The notes under the pieces are model-generated. The model saw nothing but the letters and a program-made list of their open reading frames with translations. It was not told the origin of the DNA and searched no databases. A stretch of DNA of 64,000 nucleotides from Macrostomum hystrix (lineage: Eukaryota > Platyhelminthes > Macrostomidae). The stretch covers positions 8,757,501-8,821,500 of the forward strand of contig CATNEN010000002.1 in NCBI GenBank assembly GCA_950097015.1, given 5' to 3'. Both the position numbers and the translations under genes were made by a program. Shown here in pieces: positions 57,301 through 64,000 of the stretch. Numbering within the stretch: position 1 is the stretch's first letter; every line of letters starts with the position of its first letter.

Positions 57301-60300
57301 GTTTATTCCTTCAGCAATTTCTGCTGTTCGGTTCGCATATTCTCGATCGGACTTGGGAGGTCTCTTTCGCGGTTTTGTCACAGTTATTGTCATGGTTACT
57401 CCGAAATATTTAAGGATTTTGTGTGCGCAAAATAAGACAGAGAGCCGCTCTCTTCAGTTCTTTTTTCATTTTTTCATAAATCTACAGCTTTTGTTAGAAC
57501 TGCTGACAGAGTTTCACAAGAGAGTGAGAGCTTGCAAAAGCCCTGTGGGTTTTTTATTTCATACGGTTTAAATTGTGGGCCCATTGCAGAGATGTGAAGT
57601 GGAGGAAAATGTTTTTTTTACCTGAGCCAGGTAGGCAGGCTTTGTGACGGAGTGTTGTCCTGCACTGGTCGCTGGTTTAATTAGTGTCGACACGGTTGCT
57701 AAAAGCGAATGATGATTGTCCGGAGCGGGTGAAATAGCCTGCCTCTCAGGTACCAGCTTTTCATTTTGTCAGTGCCTTTTTAGATAGAATTGTAATTGAC
57801 AATAATAACAATCTGAGGATTGGTTTTTTCGGTCCGGGTTGCGCAGCAATCGCAGTTTCAGGGCCAGATCATCGCTTCCCAAATCCTCCAGGGCTTAGTT
57901 ATGAAAGGCCAGCCCAGCGGACTCAGGACTCGTGGGCATGTCAGGCTAGTTAATTCCATTAAAGGCATTTTTGATGGCAAGTTGGTGTTGATGGCAGCGC
58001 CCAAGCTGCAGACTTTCCAAATTAAATTAGAATGAAGTTTGCCGGCTTGCCGCTCTCTCTTAACAGGCCCTTGAGCACAGCGCTCAGTCTGAGCTTCAGC
58101 GTGCGCATGCCTGAGTCGTGGCCTGTGGCGGCACTTTGGGCTCGAATCCTATAATCTGCTCCCACGTCCTGGACCGCACCTCTTTTGAAATTGCCTGACC
58201 ACCCCACCTCCCTACTGTGTCCCTTCTGCCCCGGCGACCCTCAAATTTGCCCATTGTCTCCGTCAGACTGAGAGGCTGGCCGCAATCCCGCATGGTTGCA
58301 GATGAGGCACCGGAATGCTAGGCTGCTCATCGAATGTAAAGTGATTAATGGCAAATTTAGAAAATGGGCAGCCGTGGCGCCCCTGCTATCGCAGGAGTTG
58401 AGGAATTTCTGATTATTTTTCCCACTCCCACTCGCAAGCTTTCAAATCAAAAAAGTTAATCCCACCGACCCATGGCCAGTCATTGGTGCTCTCAAGTGTC
58501 GTGAAAAGCTTTTTGTGTCTCCGTCCTCTCGATCTGGTGCGCCAGTTTTTTTATAGAATGGGTCGGAAGCGCCGGTTCCCTGAAATAATATTCATAAATG
58601 AGTTTTATTCTCAGGCTGAGTTCAGTTTTAGCTTAGCTTGAGTGCAATCGCTGCGTCTGATTTGGAGTTTTAAAATCTCTCTCAATTAGACTGCAGTTTG
58701 CACCTGCGAATTTTAGTTTGTGGGGCCTTCATCAGCACCTGACTGCTTGCAGTGTTTGAGCAGGCCTTCGGGTGAGTACGTGTGAGTCACCAGAGTCGAA
58801 TTAGCCAGATAAGTCAGATGGCTGAAGATGCTGCAACGTGGCTGGCAAAAGGCAGGGATTCATCTTCAATGAGCCGATGCTGTCCAGTTTACTGTAATTA
58901 ATGGCCTGAAGCACTTTTCTTGCTAAATATTTCATTACTGTTTTAAGCAATGCGAGCTGTCTGTTATTCCGAATGCTTCACTGGCTGCATAATTAATGCC
59001 CTCCGCTGCTGTTGCTGCCGCTGTCTCCGTGAGTTCTTTTGAGCGCTGGCATGGCATTCGATGCTTGGCCGGCAATGGAGATGGTCTCAGCGTGAAAATT
59101 CCCCCTTTAATATTCCCCTTTTAGATCCCCTCGTCACCATCCCCCGGGCGTCGCGTTCGTGTTTGGCGGCGCGGGCAGAATTCTTTGAAACAAGAAAATC
59201 AATAAAATACGTGTGGGGCGCGGCAGGAGGAATGGATGACGGGCAGTGGTCGAAAAAATAAGTTCGCCCCGGCACCCCGTCCTGTGAGGTGTGCGGGCCT
59301 GTGTCGTTGTCTGCATTGAGCTATAGGATCGGTTCTGTGGTGGGAGCCGAGTAGGCCAGGCAGGGCAAACAAGCCTTTCCATAGGCGTCCTTCGTGTTCA
59401 CAAAAAAATTTAATCAAATTTTTGCCCACCCCTCTCAGTCCCCTCGCCCGTCTCCCCTCGTCTCGCCCGTCTCGCCTCTTTCGCTGCTGGTCGAAAAATT
59501 CTTTTTTTCCCACCCTCCTCTTATATATTTTTTAAAACTATGAACCAACGGCCCGCCATGTTTTAATGGCCGGTTTTGGGCTGCTGGAGTGAAAGCGATG
59601 GCGAGGCTGGGCTGGGCTGATGGGGGAGAGAGGCCAGAGTGGCGGGTTGGTTAGTTTGAGCGAGTTTTCAGGTCTCGAGTTTGCCAGGGATTATCTCAGA
59701 GAAGTTTGAAATTTTTCTCTTTATCCAGCAAACCGGAGGGCGGCCTCGGAGCGGAGAGGAGAGGCCACGGGAGAGCGGCCTTAGTCAGCTGATTGCTAAA
59801 CCAAATTTCATTTATCAAATTGAAGCTATTGATTGAATTTGAGTTCGATGACAAAAATCGGCTGCTTCGTTTTCGAAGTTGAAGTTTGTCTGAAGTTTTT
59901 CCAACTGGCAGCGACTCTGTAATAAAAAACTAAGGAAAACTTTTCTCCTTGATTTTTCTTCTCAAGAAGTGCGGCGTGTTCTCGCATAAGTGCTTCCGGA
60001 ACCGCTCCTCATCATTGTTTAGCCTTTCTGATGAAATGGAAAAGCAACATTATTAATAGATATAGATTACGAATATGTATGCGATTCATGAAGTGCACAA
60101 TCTAGGACTGTGTGAGTTCATGAATTTGTCAGGTGACTATCTGAGTATGGTAGAAACTACGCTCGTATATTTGAGTACAAATATGAAGTGCTACAGACTG
60201 AGACAAAAATTGCGGTGTTGAGTCATTCAATAAGCCTTTATATTAGTTGGCTATCAGGCTGTATGTGACTGGACTAGCCTATAGTATTCTATTTTTAAGA

Positions 60301-61496
60301 TATACGAGCTCGTAGTATTTATAAAAATGGTATCTTTTAAGAGACAATTCATTCCGTGCAAAACAGACTAGCTGAGCATGGTTCCTTTTCTCTCCCCTCT
60401 CGGAAGCTGCGTGAAGACTGCCCCCTCTGTCTGTCTCTCTGTCTGTCTCTCTTTTAAAAGAAAATAAAACTTGCTGAAGCCTGAAAAATCAAATGTCAAT
60501 AAATGAGCGGCAGCAGCAGCAGCAGCAGCAGCAGCAGTATATATTAGTTTTAAAAAACTCCGATAAGGCCCTATAGCTCTGCAAATTATATTTCATAAAA
60601 AGGTTTTGAAATAGTTGAAGAAAAGCTTTTTTAGTTTAACTGCGTCTTAGCACAACTAACCCGCACCTGAATCCGCCCAATGAGTTCGGTTTCCGAATCT
60701 GTTTCCGAAGGTGAGCACACCACTGTTGTTGATTTAATATTAATAAACTATTTATTTCCTTCAAGTACAGTGCTGTTTAAGAAGCAGCAGGGCATGAGAA
60801 CAGGAACACCCCAGGGATTTTGAGGGGTGGGTGCAGTGAAATTTATTCTCACAGCTTCAATTAAATGGAAAGCAAGTTTATTTTTAAGAGGCTCAACTGA
60901 AGTGACGCGCTGCGTTTTTTCTAGATTTATAACAAAAAAGCTCAAAGCAATTGCCAGCAATGTAAGCGCTGCTTTCCTAGCACAGCCCTGCAACCCCGGC
61001 TTTTTAAAGCTATGAGAATTTTTAAGAGGTCCAAAAGCGGCCCTCAAAACTCTCATCTTGTCAAAAAGTAGTATTTTTCTCCTAGATGTTTTGTTAGCTT
61101 TGCAGCAATTTACGATGGTCGTCAACACCCCCTGTGGCAGCAGGGGCAGAGCTCACAGACTCCCTGCAGACTCATCTGAGACAGTTTGCCAAATTCATCG
61201 TTCATACTATTGCTATTTAGTCTGCTGGGCTGAGTTTGAAACGCAATGAGCTCAGTAATTTTCTATTCTCTCAGCTTTTCTTTTCAATTTAATTTTTCCT
61301 TTTTTTTCAACTAGAAATGAATGTTGACACTGCGCTTACAAACTTGTTTGTTGCTCTGCATGGCTGAGACAGAAGCTTGAAAGAACTCATAATGACTAAT
61401 GGCGACCAAGAGCTAAGGCCACAGCTGAGAAACACTTTTTTCCCTGCACAGACTTGGTTTGCAGACAACGCCCATCAGATCTACTTGCATCACTGG
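51396..61496 (+). other. Long, complex, array-free region, probably the first intron of the gene at 51197
   Basis: About 10 kb with mixed composition, CpG-containing patches and almost no tandem repeats except a CTGT microsatellite (about 60427-60455) and a CAG tract (60511-60538). I searched both strands for splice-bounded coding segments and found none that I can support. The contrast with 32-50 kb, where every few hundred bases is an array, suggests constraint on repeats or a dense regulatory content. Confidence 0.45.
60511..60538 (+). repeat. CAG trinucleotide tract
   Basis: Nine uninterrupted CAG units following AAATGAGCGG. There is no open frame of note around them, so they are probably non-coding. 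Confidence 0.9.
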
Positions 61497-61853
61497 GCAA
61501 CCTTTTATCTGTAAACAGACCAGAGGGCAACCTTCTCTTGATCTGTAAACAGACTAGAGGGCAACCTTCTCTCGGTTTGAAACCCCACCAGAGGGCAACC
61601 TTCTCTCGGTTTGAAACCCCACCAGAGGGCAACCTTCTCTCGGTTTGAAACCCCACCAGAGGGCAACCTTCTCTCGGTTTGAAACCCCACCAGAGGGCAA
61701 CCTTCTCTCGGTTTGAAACCCCACCAGAGGGCAACCTTCTCTCGGTTTGAAACCCCACCAGAGGGCAACCTTCTCTCGGTTTGAAACCCCACCAGAGGGC
61801 AACCTTCTCTCGGTTTGAAACCCCACCAGAGGGCAACCTTCTCTCGGTTTCTT
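61497..61853 (+). repeat. 34-bp minisatellite
   Basis: About ten units of GAAACCCCACCAGAGGGCAA followed by CCTTCTCTCGGTTT. The middle units are identical; the left two are diverged (TGTAAACAGAC). Minus-strand frames that cross it (61396-61836 and overlapping ones) are by-products. Confidence 0.96.
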
Positions 61854-64000
61854 AACCTAAGGTCGTCCTTGTAGATTTCTGCATCAAATCCTCACGGGAG
61901 CGGGGAAATCATGGCTTGCAAACGCTCCCACAAATGTCCCTGCTAGCGAGTAAAAGAAAGCAGGCAAATTTCTTGCGGGTGGCAATTTGGGAACCTTTGC
62001 TAAACTGCCTTGGCCGCGCCCTCAATTAAATTACTCAGGACCCAGTGCTCACCTGTTCCGCCCGGAGCCTTCCTCTGTCAGGCAATAAAAACAGGTGGCA
62101 ATTTAAAAAAACTTGCTTAAAAACGGCTCTGGCTCGTCTGAGAGCTTCCCAAGGATCCGTGGACACAGAGCGAGGCGAAGGGGCTTCAGAGAGGGAACAA
62201 AAACAATAAAAGGAACAGAAAATTAGTTTTGCCGTTGCCAGCCAGAATCGAGGAATTATTTCTTCCCCTCCTTCCAATCTTTCCCTTGAGCGACTCTGCT
62301 AAGCAAAGCAAAGCGAACCAGAGCAAATCGACTTGGCATTTGATAAGAAATTTGCCTGTAAGCAAGTAAAACACAAGCACCGCCAACCCCAACAGGAAAG
62401 CAGCAGGCCCTCTTTTCCCAACTCAAGTAGCACCAGAAATAAATTTTTGACATTAAAGAATTCCAAAGCAAGGCGTTTCACAATTTGTGTTTGAAGTAAA
62501 ACTTGAATTTTGAATAGCAACAAAAAAATTAGGAAAAAATTCAAGAAAACTTGAATTGAAAAAACTTGAAAAAAGAGCTTACCACCGTTTCCTTGAGTCC
62601 GCAGCAGCTGCTGCTGTTTGCATTAATTTTTCATAAACAGCCAGAAACGCGGGAGAGAAAAAACACAGGAATTATGTGCAATGAAAATTCAAAGCCCTCA
62701 GTCCGCACGAGAGCTGCTGCTCTGCTCTCGTAGCTGAACTACCTCTTATTTTTTTAAAGCATTTTTAATCAACAGAATTTGCAACACAAAAACTTTTCCC
62801 CTATAGTCCAGTTAGCAGCTTTTTTGTCTAATTTTAGACCGCTAAATGCGTTGCGAACGGTCGGGCTCAGCCTCTGGCTGCAGGTGTTCGTGGCAGCTCG
62901 CGAAACCCAACAGCCATCCGTCATAGCCGAATTCGCTGGCATGCTGTTTTCTTCAGCGGCTTTCTGTTCTTTCTCCATCGCCTTTGCTTCTATCAACGCT
63001 GCAATTTTTTAGCAGCAGAATTTTTACAAGTTGCAAACTGGGGTGGGGTAGCCCAGGTGAATGAGTGAGTGGCCGCCCCTACCTGATATTTTTTCGGTAT
63101 TTCGAATTATCCGATGCCGAGCGAGTGCCTGATTTACAGCTGCAGATAAGACTCTGTCAAACCGCAATACGGCTTGCTCTGCCGCGCTTTCTCTCCTTCA
63201 TCATCAACTTAATTCCCAGCATCCGGCAGGTCCTCAGCCCGCCAGCGCCCGGATAGGGTGTCAGACTGAATATAAAAAACTTCCCAAATGGGGGAAAAGT
63301 TACTTTGCCCATGCATCGGTTTTGGATTTTGGAGCTCCAAGTTAAAGATTTGCTGCTTCAGATAAGAACCCCACCTTGGACTAGCCGATTCTGTAATCAC
63401 GGATTTGCAGGGCGCCCCCCAGTCTTGGCGCGCACTGTTTTTTGTTTTAATCAATTGGATTCCGCGCCCCTCAAAGCAAAATCTGCTAAGCAAAGTTCCC
63501 ATTCAGGCGCCAACCCCGCGTACACTTCCTTGTTCCATTGCTGCCTTTCCCAATTGAAGAAGGAAAAATAATTGAAGAGAGATTAGTTTAAGCCAAACAG
63601 GGCGCACCTGCCAACCCGGCTGGGGGGGATTTTGCAGATTTTATTGCATTTTTTTCATTATTTTCCTCATTTTTCTCAGACTTATAGGATTAAAGTTTTC
63701 TTGCCTGCTGAATTAACAAATGCAATGCAGAAATTGTAACTCCAAAACTTGTGGAAACAGAAGTCTAAATTAAATGGCAATAAAATGTGTAGAGTCCGCG
63801 ACTTGTCAGCCATTGTGAATTTGACTCGACAGCAATTGCAACAGCTTTTGTTGTTTGACTTCACTTTGAGAACAGGTTTGTATTCTCAACAGTTCTCTTA
63901 ATCCAACCTGTGCGGGGCTCCGGTGGGATTTAAAAATGACTCCAATTCAGCTTGACTCTGCTTTTCTGAGCAAATTTTGCAAACTTCAGCCCCGGGGGTT
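61854..64000. other. No gene seen
   Basis: Unique DNA of the same character as 51.4-61.5 kb, presumably still intronic or intergenic. No exon, array or mobile element that I can support. Confidence 0.45.

Noticed and set aside
61497-61853. CRISPR-like array of 34-bp repeats
   Set aside because: The repeats are head to tail without spacers, there are no cas genes, and the window is eukaryotic. It is an ordinary minisatellite.

Overview
This window is nuclear DNA from an animal, most likely an invertebrate. Genes are split by GT-AG introns, several of only 70-90 nt. tRNA-derived SINEs are scattered through it. I cannot fix the phylum; a free-living flatworm or another repeat-rich lophotrochozoan would fit, but that is inference. 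About 20 kb of the 64 kb (the sum of the listed arrays) is minisatellite DNA, in roughly two dozen arrays with different units. Most long open frames in the window are by-products of these arrays.

1-14 kb is a locally amplified cluster of a secreted-protein family on the minus strand. Two complete two-exon genes (5210-6295 and 10039-11142) each encode a signal peptide, a Cys-containing N-terminal half and a C-terminal half that looks like a LamG/concanavalin-type jelly roll. A third copy enters from the left edge with only its 22-nt first exon (85-106). Two decayed fragments lie at 3853-4050 (plus strand) and 8756-8841 (minus strand). A block of about 2.6 kb (1-2640) is repeated almost identically at 11035-13581. 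It carries exon 1 of the family, upstream DNA, a decayed plus-strand coding region and a 24-bp minisatellite.

14.4-19 kb holds a 16-bp minisatellite that fills a probable non-autonomous hAT element with an 8-bp target duplication, and then a 25-bp array.

19.6-28.8 kb holds the best gene in the window: 15 exons on the plus strand, 503 codons, every intron in phase 1. It encodes a tandem-motif protein with the core N-P-[VLI]-T-G-E-[NG]-C, one motif per exon in most cases. Seven of its introns each carry a different minisatellite and another carries a SINE. I do not recognise the protein family.

28.8-50.4 kb is mostly non-coding, with large arrays (the biggest is about 4 kb at 32.6-36.7 kb) and a few weak candidate exons. 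From 50.4 kb to the end the DNA is complex and nearly free of arrays. It begins with a convincing first coding exon (51197-51395) rich in Ala, Gly and His, in the style of developmental transcription factors. The rest of that gene must lie beyond a very long first intron, most or all of which occupies the right end of the window.
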